DNA of 64,000 nucleotides from Rhodamnia argentea (GCF_020921035.1 NC_063151.1:6634001-6698000), one strand, 5' to 3'. Shown: positions 1 to 12,940, numbered from the stretch's first letter. The notes: generated by a model from the sequence alone, not told the origin. A program made the numbers and translations.

Positions 1-1590
1 CTCTCTCTCATCGTGATCCATTTCTAATAACGGAAAAAAAAAAATAACGTTAGGCAAATACTAACTAGTAGGTTAGATAATAGCAAAATTATCCAAAACA
101 ACATCTTTTCCAAATCAATTGATTTTCACAGAATCTTACCAAATTAATCTATGATTATTCAACCTCTTCCCAAATCCTTCGCTTCAGCAATATACCCTCG
201 AGCTTCCGCAAAACAGCCCATACATCAACTTTAGTTCAATGGAACTCTATCTATCAATGACTCAAGTCCCTAACACCAAAGTTTGACTTCACAAATTTTG
301 CTCCAAGCTCGCCAACCAAATTATGTTTCGCAACCTCTCTTTCGTGGGCTCTTTTCGCATGCTTTGATTTATACTTTTGAGAAACAACCTTGTCTTAGTC
401 AAAAGCTACGTTGACATCCAACTCATGACTGAAGATGATCTCATTAAGTCATCGGAAAATCGTAGAGAACTTGTCGACAATCGCTTCTTAACCTCCAAAG
501 CCCTAAGCTACGACACCATCGATTGTTTAAACCGAAAATGAAAATTACAAACCCAAACTTTTGAAAAAATTTAAACAAGTTGTAGACGATCATGGATGAA
601 TACATACCTTCGCAAATTGCGAAGCAAATTTGTAAATTTTTTGTTGTAGATGATCATGGATGAATACATACCTTCAATTGCAGCAAGTTGTAAACGTGAA
701 AAAAAAATTGTAGAAGCAAGCTGTCACATGGGTGAAAGAGTGCGTGAAAGAAGGGATAGGATTTCTAAAAATTAACTTTTATATAACGGATAAGAGAAAT
801 CATATCCGACCTTATCCTACCTCCTCCCTCAATTTTTTAGTTATATCCTTATTCCGCTTATCTATCCGGCACTTCCAAACACATATGTAAACATATCCTA
901 TTTTGAGTTTTATACGGACGACCAAAAGCAGTTTAAGCGAACTCGTAAAAAAATTTGTAGGAAAAAGAGACTCCTTGTCCTTTGTGTTTGTTTTCTTTAG
1001 GGTTTTCTTAAGAGATTCATTTCAAGCGAACATGTGTTGGGCCACTTGGCGACGGCAAGAAAGACGACACAAATCCCCCGTTCGTGCCGTCCGAGACTCG
1101 TCCTGTCCCGTCCCGTCCCGTCCCGAGTCCTTTTCTTCTCCTGAATGCAGACCAAAAATGGGTTTCACTCCTCTGCCATCACTGTTCATCGCTTCCCTGT
1201 TTTTTTCCGCTCTTCTTAAGGGAACTGTTTGTTCATGCAGTGGCGCGATTCAGATGTTTCAAAAGCCTCCGAAACATACTTCGATCGGCGAAGAAGGATT
1301 CTCATCTGGAATTGGAAACGTTGGTGTTGGTGCGATCTTGATCTTGATGAACCCTCTCTGCCTCACCTAATGGAAACAACAACACCACCACCCCCCCCTC
1401 TGCTTCCACCAACAACCACACTAAACACTCGCTAAAAGCACAGCATATAAAACAAGATCTAGTCACCTAATCCCATCTTTTTGCGTCCGATGCAAGCATT
1501 TTCCGTATTCTTTCCAATCGTGCCAAGACAAAAAGGAGGTGAAGCAGCTGACTTTTGCATTGTACCCATTTGAAAAAATGCACAGCGAGG
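1..1590. other. Intergenic, AT-rich, no supported gene
   Basis: This stretch is AT-rich and has no open frame that resembles a known protein. It carries a 31-bp direct repeat (581-611 and 645-675, one mismatch) 64 bp apart. A TATAAA at 1446-1451 lies about 250 bp before the start codon of the downstream aminotransferase gene and could be its core promoter, but it is unproven. The 155-codon frame at 903-1370 has no recognisable motif and is probably chance. Confidence 0.6.
581..675. repeat. Short direct repeat, 31 bp x 2
   Basis: The segment 581-611 recurs at 645-675 with a single base difference; both copies contain GATCATGGATGAATACATAC. The 64-bp offset suggests a local tandem duplication. 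No coding role is visible. Confidence 0.8.
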
Positions 1591-1702
1591 TGCGTATAAT
1601 TGGGCTTTCGTCACCCCCTTTCTCTCCATCGCCTTTTGGTGTTTCCCTTTCCTGTCTATCCCGTCTTTCACTCTCGCTCCCGCTTTCAGTCCCGTTGACG
1701 CC

Positions 1703-3946
1703 ATGGATTCTTGCAACTCTTCCACTGACAGGAGATCAGGTGATTGAGCCTATGGTCTTTGCCGTTTGTTTCTCCCCTTCTGGTGTCTGATGTTCGTAAA
1801 GTTTGGAACTTTTATTTTCTTTTTCTTGGGGTGCAGATGCTTCGGAGGTTGGAAATGCAAGTGACTCCAAAGTTCATGTGTTCTCGTCGTCATCCGAGGT
1901 AGGTAAAACCCATCACGATATTTCCCTCGACCCTGGTTGTCGGCGCTTGATCTTTTCAGTTATGGGCATGTGTTTTAGTATTTTGAGTTGGATCAAAATC
2001 ACAACTGGCTAGGCAATTGTAATTGATTTCCCTGCTTTATAACGGCTTGCCAAAAGCTCCGATGGACCTGATGATGGGATTAGTTCGAGGATGATCAGTT
2101 TTTGTCCGAGACAATTCTAGGCAGGACATGTTCTTCCAGGCAATAACATCTGTATGAATTCGTAGTGCCTCGCAATCTTCAATTTGGGGATGAGATGTTA
2201 ATAGCAGGAAGGCCAAGTGTTCGGAGAATCTCATGATAAGCCGATGAATTTTATTTTCCTCGGCTATGTACTGGGGTACAAAGTTCAAGCTACCGAACTT
2301 TTGCTTAGGCCTCCATCGAGTGCGGCTAACCCTCTTGCGAACTGCCTTCTGCCCTAGGAAAAGATTTGCACTCTGAGGAAAATTTGTTTGGCTTTCAAAT
2401 GGTCTCTCATCACTATCTCGTTTTTCCAGTTAGATGATACTACACCATGAATCCAGTGATGTAGGAGGCATCTCTCGCAATGATTGCCTGTTCAAACTAA
2501 ACTTCTTGTTTCCCTGAAGTTTAGTAGTGTCAATGAACTGCCTCTGACCTTGTTTGTCCTATTTTATTTGTCAATTTGATCGGTATGTCCATCAGCTGCT
2601 TGACAAGCTGCATGAGAAGTGGAGTTCAGTGAAAAAGCAGCCATACCCTGCAATGTATTCAAGCGTTTTTGGTGGGATAATACTTGATCCAGCTATGATG
2701 GTCATACCAATAGATGATCACATGGTTCATAGAGGTCATGGTGTGTTTGATACAGCGATCATTTTGGATGGGTAAGCAAGTTTATGGTTGGGAGCACAGA
2801 TAATATCGATACAAATGCTTTGATCCCAAGTGTTGAACTTGCCAATTTTGCAGAGAAAGTTTTGTTACATGTATATTGTCTTGTTGGCTGCAGATACCTC
2901 TATGAACTGGATGTCCATTTGGATCGCTTCCTTAGATCAGCATCACAGGCAAAAATCTCCTCTCCTTTCCCTCGGTCAACCCTCCGAAGCATTCTCATAC
3001 AATTGACTGTGGCGTCACAATGCAAGAAAGGAACTCTGAGATACTGGTTAAGTGCTGGCCCTGGGGATTTTCTGCTCTCACCTGCCAGTTGCCTGACATC
3101 TGCTTTCTATGCTGTGGTCATCGACGAGGACTTCTCTCAATGCAAAGAGGGAGTGAAAGTCATAACTTCCACGATCCCCATGAAGTCACCTCTGTTCGCA
3201 ACCATGAAGAATGTGAACTACCTACCGAATGTGCTTTCCAAATTGGAAGCTGAAGAGCAGGGAGCATTCGCTTCTATTTGGGTTGATGACGAGGGTTCTA
3301 TTGCGGAAGGACCGAACGTGAATGTGGCGTTTATAACGCACGAGAAAGAGCTGATCTTTCCCGTATTTGATAAGATCCTCAGCGGGTGCACCGCCAAAAG
3401 GCTTCTTCAGCTGGCTCCGAAACTGGTCGAACAGGGACTGCTCAAGAGTGTGAAAACTGCCAACCTCACTGTGGAGGAAGGCAAAGGCGCAGCCGAGATG
3501 ATGTATGTGGGAAGCACCCTTCCTCTGTTGCCGATAATCACGTGGGATGACCAACCAATTGGAGATGGTAAATTCTGTTTTCCTGATTACTTTGCCAATC
3601 TTCAGCTTTTCTTTTGGCAAGTACTGCAAAGATCCCATGAAGTCCTTTCATTTTCTATCCCTGCAAATCATTAGTTGTACTGGCTGGACTTTAAAGCTTT
3701 GTGCAGTGTTGACCTGCCTTCATCAATCACAGAAGGTTTTGAGAGGACTTCAGACAAGCCATCCTAAAAAATGAGATAACACCATGGATGAATGACCCTT
3801 TCTCGAATACTGTTCTGGTTAACAGATTATATTTTGTGTTCGTTGCAGGGAAGGTGGGAGAATTAACAATGGCACTTTCGGATCTGGTTTGGGAAGATAT
3901 GGTGGCTGGCCCGGAAACACAGAGGTTACTCGTTCCATACGCGTAG
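1703..3946 (+). CDS. D-amino-acid aminotransferase / aminodeoxychorismate lyase-like PLP enzyme
   Basis: Five exons: 1703-1739, 1837-1898, 2596-2771, 2894-3567, 3849-3946, all with GT-AG borders and matching phases, giving 348 residues. The protein is a fold-type IV PLP enzyme. It has the DDHMVHRGHGVFDTA segment typical of plant members, the ATMKNVNYLPNVL segment whose first Lys (about residue 197) should bind PLP, and the IAEGPNVNVAF cofactor loop. Plant relatives include D-amino-acid aminotransferase (At5g57850) and At3g05190-type proteins, which transaminate D-amino acids or release 4-aminobenzoate for folate synthesis. Sequence alone does not tell which reaction this copy carries out. The 33 residues before the conserved FSSSSELL block are Ser/Asp-rich and do not look like a strong plastid transit peptide, so a cytosolic form is possible. 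The start is the first ATG that splices in frame to the conserved block. Confidence 0.88.
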
Positions 3947-4072
3947 AGAACCTCCATTCCATCCGATCAAGGCTGCAAACTCGAGATTGTTAAATCCTCT
4001 GATTAGCCTTCTTGCTGCAATTTAAGGAGAGCTTTCTGTATCATATTCTCCTTGTTCTTGTGTTAAGTGGCA

Positions 4073-4078
4073 AATAAA
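4073..4078 (+). promoter_or_regulatory. Likely poly(A) signal AATAAA
   Basis: A consensus AATAAA lies about 127 bp after the stop codon of the aminotransferase gene, in a T-rich context, at a normal distance for a plant 3' end. Confidence 0.5.
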
Positions 4079-4796
4079 AGATTGGATAGCTCTGCCTCTA
4101 AAAAGTTCAGAAACTACAATTACTAGATAGCTTTTCCTTAAAATTTTATTGGCTCGCGCTATTTTCAACTTTTTCAAATATCTTCGATACCCACAAAAAA
4201 ATTCGATTGTTCAAAATAGCCTTCATAAGGATTTCACCAATAGTAAGATTGGCGAAAGACGAAAAAGGCACCTTTAATGTAGATCAGTCAATCTAATGAT
4301 CTTATCAACCTTTCCTAAACTGTTGTTTCTTCTTCTTCGGTGTTCAAATTGGAGAAATTCAAATGTTTCTTAGATTCAAGCAAAGGAGATTTAAGGATCG
4401 GCATTCTAATTAAAAGAAGATTAATAAACTGAACTTATTTACAATGTCGCTCTAAAGCTTAATTTGCAATAACTCCTTGCGATATACAATTCTTCAGTTC
4501 AAGTTCTCTTTAGGGGAATTCTTTGGTTAAAGTTGTGTTTGGCAACTTTCAAACACATTACAAAAATCCATTTGTAGAAATTAGTTGAGCACATTAGTAT
4601 CTAGAACTAGAAGAGACGAACGGAAAATGATAGGAGGCGATGGAATAAAATGTTATTGTTCCGATTAACATTCTACATTGAGTGTGTTAAGATTAGATAG
4701 GAGAAACTTTTGTCATGAAATCTCAATTTTCATCTCATTCTAATGGAAAATTCGCAAAACTAGCTAAGTAGCAAATGAATATATGTTTAGTAAGCT

Positions 4797-5405
4797 CCAT
4801 TTGTTTCGTGGAAAACAACTTTCACAAAAAGGTTTTCTGGATTTTCTGACATTTGGTTCGCGAAAAGTAATCTAGTTAAGGAAAACATTTTTCATCCATG
4901 AAAAAAACTCCTTAAAAAATGAGGAAATTATTTTCCTCTTTTTGAGAAAAGGAAAACATTTTCCCTCATCTTTGTTGCCTCAACTCCTTTACATTCATTT
5001 TTTTAGTTAATTTAAAAAACAATTCTGAATTTTTAAAATTTTTAATTTTAAATGATCTTATTTTTTTCTTTTCCGACCTCATTGTAGGCAAGGCTCGAGC
5101 GAGCTCGCCTCCCTAGAGAACTGTGACGCCCAAGGCTCCACCTTGTCTGGGGCTGGCTGAAGAATAAGGAAAACGAAAAATAAAAAATAATTAAGTATTC
5201 GATTTAAAAAGTACAAAAGGAAAAGATAAAGTAAAAATAAAAAATTTTATTAAAATGAGTGCAAGGAAAAAAATCAAAGCGAATTTTTTATTCCAAACAG
5301 CAAAAATTTATGTTCTAATTCATTTTAGATTATAGCCGAACACCAAAAAAAATTGCTGAAAAATATTTTTCGAAAATGCGATATTTTCCGCTAAACAAGC
5401 ATAGC
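4797..5405. mobile_element. Putative non-autonomous TIR element
   Basis: The ends are imperfect inverted repeats: GCTCCATTTGTTTCGTGGAAAA at the left and the reverse complement of GCTATGCTTGTTTAGCGGAAAA at the right, about 16 of 22 bases matching. The interior is AT-rich apart from a short GC-rich core (about 5088-5155) containing GGCTCGAGCGAGCTCGCC. There is no coding capacity. I could not find a clean target-site duplication, so the superfamily is unknown. Confidence 0.4.
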
Positions 5406-5714
5406 GAGTTGAAGAAAATCATCTCATAAGATCAAAGAGGGTGATGGGATACATCTTTGATGCCCATAATTATGGAAATTACAAGTCAAGTGGGAAATAC
5501 ATTGCGATATCTGCTTTCCATTGCCGTGCCCTTAATTCGATCGCTCCAAATTGTCTGCAAGCAAAGTATTCCACCATTTAACTGGATAATACGAATGAAA
5601 GATCTCGAAATTGTGTCAAAAAGTCGAAAAGGAATCTGAAATGGCACGTGACCGATCGTCGTTAAATCGGCAAAAAGAAAAAAAAACTCAACCTTTCGTA
5701 GTTATTAGTTGTAC

Positions 5715-6223
5715 GATGGGACAATGATATAAATAGTTTGTGAATTTTGACTTAATGTGTAATGTGATCTAAAAACTTTGGCATAATATACAATGTAGCC
5801 TCTAAACTTTTAATTTGTTCGATGTAATTCCTGTACTTTAAGCACATATTCCATTTAGTTTACAAACTATATAAAAATATTCAATGTTATCGCTATGTTA
5901 ACTCAAATTCATAAACGACATTGAGCATTTTCATATAGTCCGGAGATTGAATTGAACATGTACCGAGATTTCAATGACTACATTAAATAAATTAAAGTTC
6001 ATGGACAATATCGAACATTTTCTTGTAGTTTATTGGCTAAATTGAACATGTACCAAAAGTCAAGGAACCACATTGAATACTGAATTATAATTCATAAACT
6101 ACATTGAATAAATTACAAGTTTATAGATAACGTCGGATGTCGGGCCAAGTTTCATTAATCATTTGCGTCATTTTCTCTTGAATAAATTGAACATTCAGTG
6201 ATCATTTGTATCATTTTCGCTCG
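5715..6223. mobile_element. Putative Mutator-like non-autonomous element
   Basis: The left end GATGGGACAATGATATAAAT matches the reverse complement of the right end (6204-6223) at about 14 of 20 positions. The interior repeats phrases of the type 'aacttttaatttgttcgatgtaat' and 'cattgaataaatt' in both orientations, a texture common in plant MULE-derived elements. No transposase frame and no clear target-site duplication are visible. Confidence 0.35.
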
Positions 6224-6509
6224 TAGAATTTCACTTGACTTTTCGATATTGCACGAGAGAAAATGGAGCAGTAGTATTCAATCCGAGGAAGATTAAACGT
6301 GGGTCATTTTCCTAATAAAGGGCAAAAAGCAAAAATAGCGCCTCGTCACACCGGGACTCGCGCTTCTAAATCAGACCACCACGCTCACTCTTCGCACGGA
6401 AGCGAGACGCAGAGAGAAATCTCGAAGTGGGGAAGGGAATCGATCGGTCGCGTCACTCCGCTCCGATTAGGGTTACTGCCTCGATCGCCCACCAAAACGC
6501 TCTCTTTCC

Positions 6510-8922
6510 ATGGCGACCTCACCCGAAGATCCGCAGAATCCACCGACAAGCGCGGCGAAGCCGGGCCTGAGGAAGCCCGTGTTCACCAAGGTGGACCAGC
6601 TCAAGCCCGGCACCAACGGCCACACTCTGACCGTCAAGGTGCTCGAATCTAACCCGGTTTCCTCGCAGCTCCGCCACGCTCGGATCGCCGAGTGCCTCGT
6701 CGGGGACGAGACCGGCACCATCGTCTTCACCGCCCGGAACGATCAAGGTCTGTTTTTCCCTTTTTTGAGCCTGCATTTACGTTTCTTTTTACATGTTTGC
6801 GGTCTTTTCATATCCTTTTTTCTTTTAATTTTCGATGTTTGCTCTCTCGTGGTTGGATTTCTAATTCCTTGGCGTGAAATGGAGAACGATAGAAGATTGT
6901 GTTAAGGGAAGTTTGGGTTCTGGGTTAGGCTGGTTGCTTTGATTTTACTAGGGAATGTTAAATTTGAGGCTCAGCTGCTGGAATATAGTGCATTTGAAAG
7001 TGTTTGGAGCAGAATCCGTGTTTCAAGCCATGAAGAATTAGCATTGCTATGATGATAGATTTTTTTTTTTTTTTTTTTTGGGTGTTTCATTGGCGATGGA
7101 AGCAGAAAATTTTCAATTGTGCGGCAAAAGGAGGGAAGAGAACAGGAAATTGAGTTAAGAGAAAGGTAGAGAAATGTACACGGTTTGTTTCATTTGTGAA
7201 ATGTAACCTAGAGATATTTTGCAGTGGGACTGCTTGATCTTTCCACTTTGCTAGCCCTGGATGTCATTGTGCCATTTATTTGATTACTTAACCAAAAGAA
7301 CCTTTCCATGCTACTGCCTGTAATTTACTGAGAAACTTTCTGCGGATTGTAAGATATTTGGGTATGTTTAATCCACTCTAGCTTGTCCAAATAATGGACC
7401 TAAGTGAAGCAAGTACTTCGACTACAAATTAAGATAAGTCAAACCACGTGGCATGTCCTCCCTATGTTAAGCAAACAAGAAAGCCAAAACCATTCTATTC
7501 AAATTTGATGTGATCGATTTGATGCCATTGTTTTGCCTCCGCAGACTGTGGAGCCTCCATGGGCTTACAAGATAATGTACTGATTGGCCCTGACATTGGT
7601 GTGTTGAGTCTAGGCAAGGATTTTTCACTTGCCCGTGGAAAAATTTATTTATTACTATTGAGCAAAATGGAGTATGTTAATGGATTTATTTGATAGTTAA
7701 GTTTTCTAGGTCACTAGAAAAATGATCTAGGAGAGGTGTACTATCATTTTCCGATAGTCTCCAAGTTTTGAAAGAAATAGGAGCCTAGTATGAGGGAGAT
7801 TTTCCCTTTTGATTCTCACCATTTCCTTCCATTTCTCTTCTTTTATTAACTTAAACCGCTAGCTGCGGCAGATACTTTTCTGTGTCTGATTCCTCAACTT
7901 TCTTTCATTCCCTTTGTGTTATTTTTGTTGTGAATTCCATAGGCATGTGACTTAATTGATTGCTTAACAGGTTATTTTTTTTTAATGCTTCTGCTACTTG
8001 ATTATACATCTTTTGATGCACGTGAACTTAAGTACATCTATCCTTTTTCTCTAGGAGATTACATAGTAAGCATCCATTTTGAATCATGGCATTTCTTTCC
8101 TTGGGAATACCTTGTAAGACCATAATCACAATGTTCTGTGCAGTCCAGCAGTTGGGCTCCATATGATGACTCTGTGACCTTTACCTGGATATTAGAAACT
8201 TTAAATTTGATTGGTTAAGGTTCAGCACATTTTATCATTACTGGGAAATGGGGATAACAAACTGTTTCCTGGATATTTGAGTGAGACTGGCATATCTACT
8301 TAGCAAACAATGAAAAGAAGAGATTGGTGTATTTTCCTCATGGCTATAGCCTACGTTAATAAGTACTGACATTAAGCTAATCATATTACTTTCAAGAGCT
8401 AATTAAAAGTCGTGACTTTTTTTCTTAATGACTGGTGCAATTTTAGTTGCTTTACTTTGATGCTTTCTTGGTGTCCGATTTTGTTGATCACTTTTCTGAT
8501 TCAGCATGGCTTTGTTTTCACTAGAAAAGTACACTGATTTACTTACTGAGGATCTCTGTTGGTTGCTTGGTTTTCCAGTGAATCTCTGTCTGATAATTTC
8601 CAATCAATCTTCTGATGACATTGCTAAAGCTTTAATGCATGACCAGGGGACAAGTTACACATCCATCTTGTTTAATATAAGCGACCCTGCCCCTTCTTAG
8701 TGAGTTCCTAATATATTTACTAAATGTACAGTTGATATGTTGAAGGCTGGTGCTACTGTGATTTTGCGCAATGCAAAGATCGATATGTTTAAGGGTTCAA
8801 TGAGGCTAGCAGTTGATAAATGGGGCCGTGTCGAAGTCACAGAACCTGCCGATTTCACTGTAAAGGAGGACAACAATCTCTCCATGATTGAATATGAGCT
8901 GGTAAACGTCGCGGACGAGTAG
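6510..8922 (+). CDS. OB-fold single-stranded nucleic-acid-binding protein
   Basis: Two exons, 6510-6747 and 8732-8922, separated by a 1984-bp intron with GT-AG ends, encode 142 residues. The spliced protein matches the small plant OB-fold family typified by At4g28440: a conserved KVDQLKPGTNGHTL strand near residues 27-40, the VGDETGTIVFTARNDQ segment at about 64-79, and the second-exon AGATVILRNAKIDMFKGSMR segment. Such proteins are related to the SOSS-B/hSSB1 class and are expected to bind single-stranded DNA or RNA; the exact role in plants is not established. The N-terminal 20 residues are Pro/Ser-rich and disordered. The ATG has a strong context (CCATGGC) and follows a GC-rich leader. Other short frames inside the intron are chance. 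Confidence 0.9.
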
Positions 8923-11300
8923 TTGATATCTGTTTGCAGCGTCATCATTTCGAGCTAATGTTAACTTAAGAATTTCTTAGGCTGTTATAATCGGTTTCTT
9001 ATTATAGTTTCCTGATATATGCCGGTACTATTGGTGTACTTTATGTTTGAGATTCTACTTTGTCAAGCATTGAGTGGGGAGATTTCTACTTTCTAGGGTC
9101 TAGGCCAGGGATATGGTGGATAAGCAAATGACTTCTTCAGGTCCTGACATGGATTTTACTAGCGAATCGTTCCTTCTGTTCTTTACTCTGCGTTATGAAC
9201 AATGCCTACATGGTGCTAACCTGAATGTTCATGTTAGACATCAACAAGGTGAATGCGTTTTTGCGACGATTACAGTAATGCAATGGCAAAATCTCGATGA
9301 ATTGAATCGTGCCACACATGTAGAAGGTTTGTTACGGATTTGGGTATAACTAGGATTTGATCAAACACGAAGATATCTGTTCTTTTCCCTGATGAATGCT
9401 CAGATACGAGTTTAGGGCGTCTGACTGATGAGTGCATGAACAGATTCCTTATCATTTCCATAGAACATATGAGTTGTCCCAATATTTAATTCCGGAAGTT
9501 TTGGATAGACCCCATAAATCTGGTTAGATGCATGAATTTAGAGGTTCCAACCACCATGGAGGGTCCGAAAGACAAAACGTTGACAATGCTACGTATGTGG
9601 TGGCGTAAGTTGGCTTTTAATCGCAAGTTTATGTATATAAAATATGAAGACACTTGATGAAGCTGTCTTAGTTAATACCTGAACTGCGAGATTCATGCAC
9701 TTGTAAGGTACAATACCATCGCCTCTTTGCTTATACAGTGACTTTCTTACAGACAATTTCACTTTTTGAGTTTTTCACTTGACTAGCCCTAAAATCTTTA
9801 TGTATGGTACACTGCCAGTGTCAAATATTTGTTACACGAACAGTTGTAAAATGACAAGTCTCGTCTACTAGTGGAATGAATCTTAATGTCAAATTTAAAG
9901 AACTGGATATGTGTCGGCGTTTAATTCTCACTTGTCATTGTTCGTGTACCATATAAAAGGCCCCCCAAAAAAAAATCAGTTCAAGTTCGAAGGAGTTGGC
10001 CAATTGTTATGCTCATCAGAATGCATTCCTGAGTGAAATACGTTGGAAATCGAACATGGGGTGGTATTCAATATTGTCTTTCGAACGCTTCTTTAGACGT
10101 GTGCCTAGACGACAGAATCACTTGAGCTTTAGCACGGTGCTTGGATTATTGTCCTATTTGGAGTATGGAGCTGTAGAAATGAGTTTTGTACATTTTGGAA
10201 GGTGTTTTTCGTGAACGTTTCACTCATAACTGCAACATCCTGCTTATAAAAACATCATCGTTCTGTGTTGCTGCAGCTATGAAGTTGTGTTTGGCCGGCG
10301 TTATTATGCCAAATCGGCGAGTAATAAGATGATAGAGGACAAGTTCAAGTACCTACTACTAAAGTTAAGGGACTTGTTGTATTAATCTTTCGGTGATGGG
10401 TGACGCCTAAAGCTGGGGGGTGTGGTATTTGCCAGATATACAAAAGGAAGTACATGAACATTTCTAAACTACGTCCGCCCCAAGAGTTTCTAATTCAAGA
10501 AACGGAATGGTGAACGTGGGGCCAGACTTTGTTTCAGATTATCGACTCCAACAGCTTTCTAGTCAATGTTGCTCCGCAGCTTCCTGGTCCAATATGCGAT
10601 CTGTCATCACCGATTCACGTGCCCAAGAGCTTTTGCTTCAATCTCCCATTTGATTATCCTACTGCCTGGCTCATCGCTGCACCGAGTAAAACATCTCAAA
10701 TTGCTTTCCTGATCTTTCCCATAACCTGGCATCGTGCTCTCTAAACCAAAAGCGAAAAACCCATTCGGAGAGCACTCTCTTTGGATTTCTCATTTTCGAC
10801 AGACATTGAAGAATTAGTAACAATTTTTACCCAACGAAAAGATCGGTGAATAGGGCTTCAAAGGTTCTATAACTTCTGCTCTGTCGAGGCATGCGCATGC
10901 GACTCAGCCGGACGACTCGAGTTGAGTACATGTAATTGCCATGTGCTTAGGATTCTTTACTAAGAACGCATCTTATGATTGCACATTTTCTGTGTGACGT
11001 AGTCGAGCGAGGATATGCATCGGCCAATATGGTATTGAAGCTTATCTTCATAACACACTCCTAACGTATATTAATAACCCCCACCACCTTAGCCAGATGT
11101 TAACTAAGTACTCCGTACCAGTTCATGCCGTGATGTGAAACTCGCAATATACAAGGGACAGGATAATGTGTTTACCCTTTCCAAGAGTAGGACCAACCCA
11201 CGTGAACAACCAGTGACCATCTACGAACATGAAGTCAGCCGCCACCGAAGTCTTCACACTTCTCTCTCATTCCTTCCCAATTTAATATTACTGGCTAAAC
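8923..11300. other. Intergenic, no supported gene
   Basis: The first few hundred bases should be the 3' untranslated part of the OB-fold gene. The rest is AT-rich with many stops. The short frames at 9113-9349, 9996-10214 and 10529-10744 have no recognisable motif or splice partners. Confidence 0.55.
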
Positions 11301-11323
11301 TCTGTATCTCCAATCCAAAACCT

Positions 11324-11330
11324 TATATAA
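11324..11330 (+). promoter_or_regulatory. TATA box of HD-Zip gene
   Basis: TATATAA sits 81-87 bp before the HD-Zip start codon, preceded by an AT-rich stretch and followed by a pyrimidine-rich leader. Spacing and consensus fit a normal plant core promoter with transcription starting near 11355. Confidence 0.6.
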
Positions 11331-11410
11331 AGACATCACAGAAGTGCCAAAACCCATTTCAAATCCTAATCTCGCCAAGCCTCTTCATGTGTCGTTTCGG
11401 ATCCTGAAGG

Positions 11411-11986
11411 ATGGAATTTTTCCAAACCCATTATCTTCAGAAGCCAAAGCAGAAGCAGCAGCAACCATCGCCGTCGAAACATGTCGCGACGAAGAGGCTC
11501 GCTCCGGACCAAGTGAGGCTCCTGGAGCGGACCTTCGCCTCCCACAAGAAGCTCGACCCAGATCGCAAGCTCCAGCTCGCGGCCGAGCTCGGCATCCCGC
11601 CGAGGCAGGTCGCCATCTGGTACCAGAACCGGCGCGCCAGGTGGCGGACGCAGACCCTCGAGCTCGACAAGGGCGCCCTCCAGCTCAAGCTCGACGACGC
11701 GCTGGCCGAGAAGCGGAAGCTCGAGCGGGACGTAGCATCGCTCCGCCAGGAGCTCGACAGGGCTCGGGAGATGCTCGACGCCGCCCGTGGCGACGGCCGC
11801 AGCCACAGCGAGAGCAGCAAGAGCGCTGTTCCCGAGGTTCCGATGAGCTGTGCGTTCAGCGAGGACGATGTGAATTGGTGCGATTGGGACGATCATGGCA
11901 GTAAGGTCTTGCGAATGGACGATGGCGATGAAGACGACCTCTATGCCTGTTGGATGTTGACCAATAACGGGTCGCGCTTGGATTGA
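11411..11986 (+). CDS. HD-Zip class I transcription factor (ATHB-52-like)
   Basis: An intronless 191-residue frame. Residues about 24-81 form a homeodomain (KRLAPDQVRLLERTF ... QVAIWYQNRRARW) and residues about 82-124 form the adjoining leucine zipper with heptad Leu in ELDKGALQLKLDDAL and ASLRQELDRAREML. That order is unique to plant HD-Zip proteins. The short N-terminus and small overall size fit the class I branch that contains ATHB-52, ATHB-21 and ATHB-40, which bind CAAT(A/T)ATTG-type sites as dimers and often act in hormone or stress responses. Recognition helix 3 reads WYQN where most homeodomains have WFQN. The tail is acidic with paired Trp (NWCDWDD), a possible activation motif. GC content is much higher than in the flanks. 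Confidence 0.92.
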   Translation: MEFFQTHYLQKPKQKQQQPSPSKHVATKRLAPDQVRLLERTFASHKKLDPDRKLQLAAELGIPPRQVAIWYQNRRARWRTQTLELDKGALQLKLDDALAEKRKLERDVASLRQELDRAREMLDAARGDGRSHSESSKSAVPEVPMSCAFSEDDVNWCDWDDHGSKVLRMDDGDEDDLYACWMLTNNGSRLD

Positions 11987-12219
11987 GGAGAGAGAAGAGA
12001 GATCGATTGTCGGGTGACCAAGTGGATCATACTGTAATTAATGTCGGACCAAATCGGCCAATGTGCTCTTGAAGAAATTGTATTTTCTATTGGAAAGACG
12101 AGTCATTTTCATGCATGATCTTTTTTGCCCTTTCCGGTGATCACGTCATAATAGGTGTTTCCCACACTCGAAAATTTGGTCATTGTCATTTCATGAATAT
12201 ATATATTTATTTCTAAGGC

Positions 12220-12940
12220 CGATATCCTATTTATAGATCATATGCATGCGGTGGTGTATAGCGGTAGGACATTATCGATAGTGATTCATCTGCCATGATA
12301 CGACATCACGAACAGTGATTGATCGGCCTTGATGGGACATTAGAAACGGTGGTCTCTTCGCCACCTTCTACTAAGGTAATATCTCGTGCTGCTTCAACCT
12401 TGAAGGGTGATCTTCTTTTCGCGATTCTATTCTACATCGTCTGTCAATTTGACACCATTGCATTCGTCTTCAATGGAATCTCCGCTGTAGTGTGATTGGG
12501 TTGAGTTGCCATTTGATTCTTCACCTTCTGATATAATTTGCTTCATTATAGAAACATATTCACTTGGTGATTGAACTGCTGCAAGTTGTAATGCTGCCAA
12601 TGTAATATTTATGTTGGAGAATTGATGCTCTTGATGGAAAACATATTGTGGAGATGTGTTGTGATCTGGCCAGTTTGATGGTCAAGCCAATTTAATACCG
12701 ACTCTTCTAACGTTTGATGGAGGAAATTGAAATGATCTCACCATTTGGTTTTGAATTTTCTAATCAGATTTGGGATGCTGGGTCTATTTGAGGGGGCATA
12801 TTATCTAAGTTCTCAAGCTTATCCATGAAACTCTAAAATTATGTGAAAATGGTCGTGCCTCTTTGTGAAGGTCGGACTCTTATTTATAGATAGTATGTGA
12901 GTGGTAATACATAGTGATAAGACATTATAGCTATATATAT
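12220..12940. repeat. Degenerate direct repeat pair
   Basis: About 65 bp starting AAGGCCGATATCCTATTTATAG (from 12217) recurs in diverged form from 12867 as AAGGTCGGACTCTTATTTATAG, both followed by a region ending GACATTAT. The copies are about 650 bp apart in the same direction, so they may be remnants of long terminal repeats or of a duplicated segment. No coding frame lies between them. Confidence 0.4.

Noticed and set aside
903-1370. 155-codon frame before the aminotransferase gene
   Set aside because: No motif, biased composition, overlapping frames of similar quality, and it does not splice into the downstream gene.
7061-7095. T-run followed by GGGTGTTTC as another poly(A) micro-insertion
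   Set aside because: The inverse reads GAAACACCC plus A-tail, like the others, but I could not find a convincing flanking direct repeat.
8506-8700. 64-codon frame inside the OB-fold gene intron
   Set aside because: The OB-fold domain is complete when 6747 is joined directly to 8732; including this frame would break the conserved ARNDQ-VDML junction.
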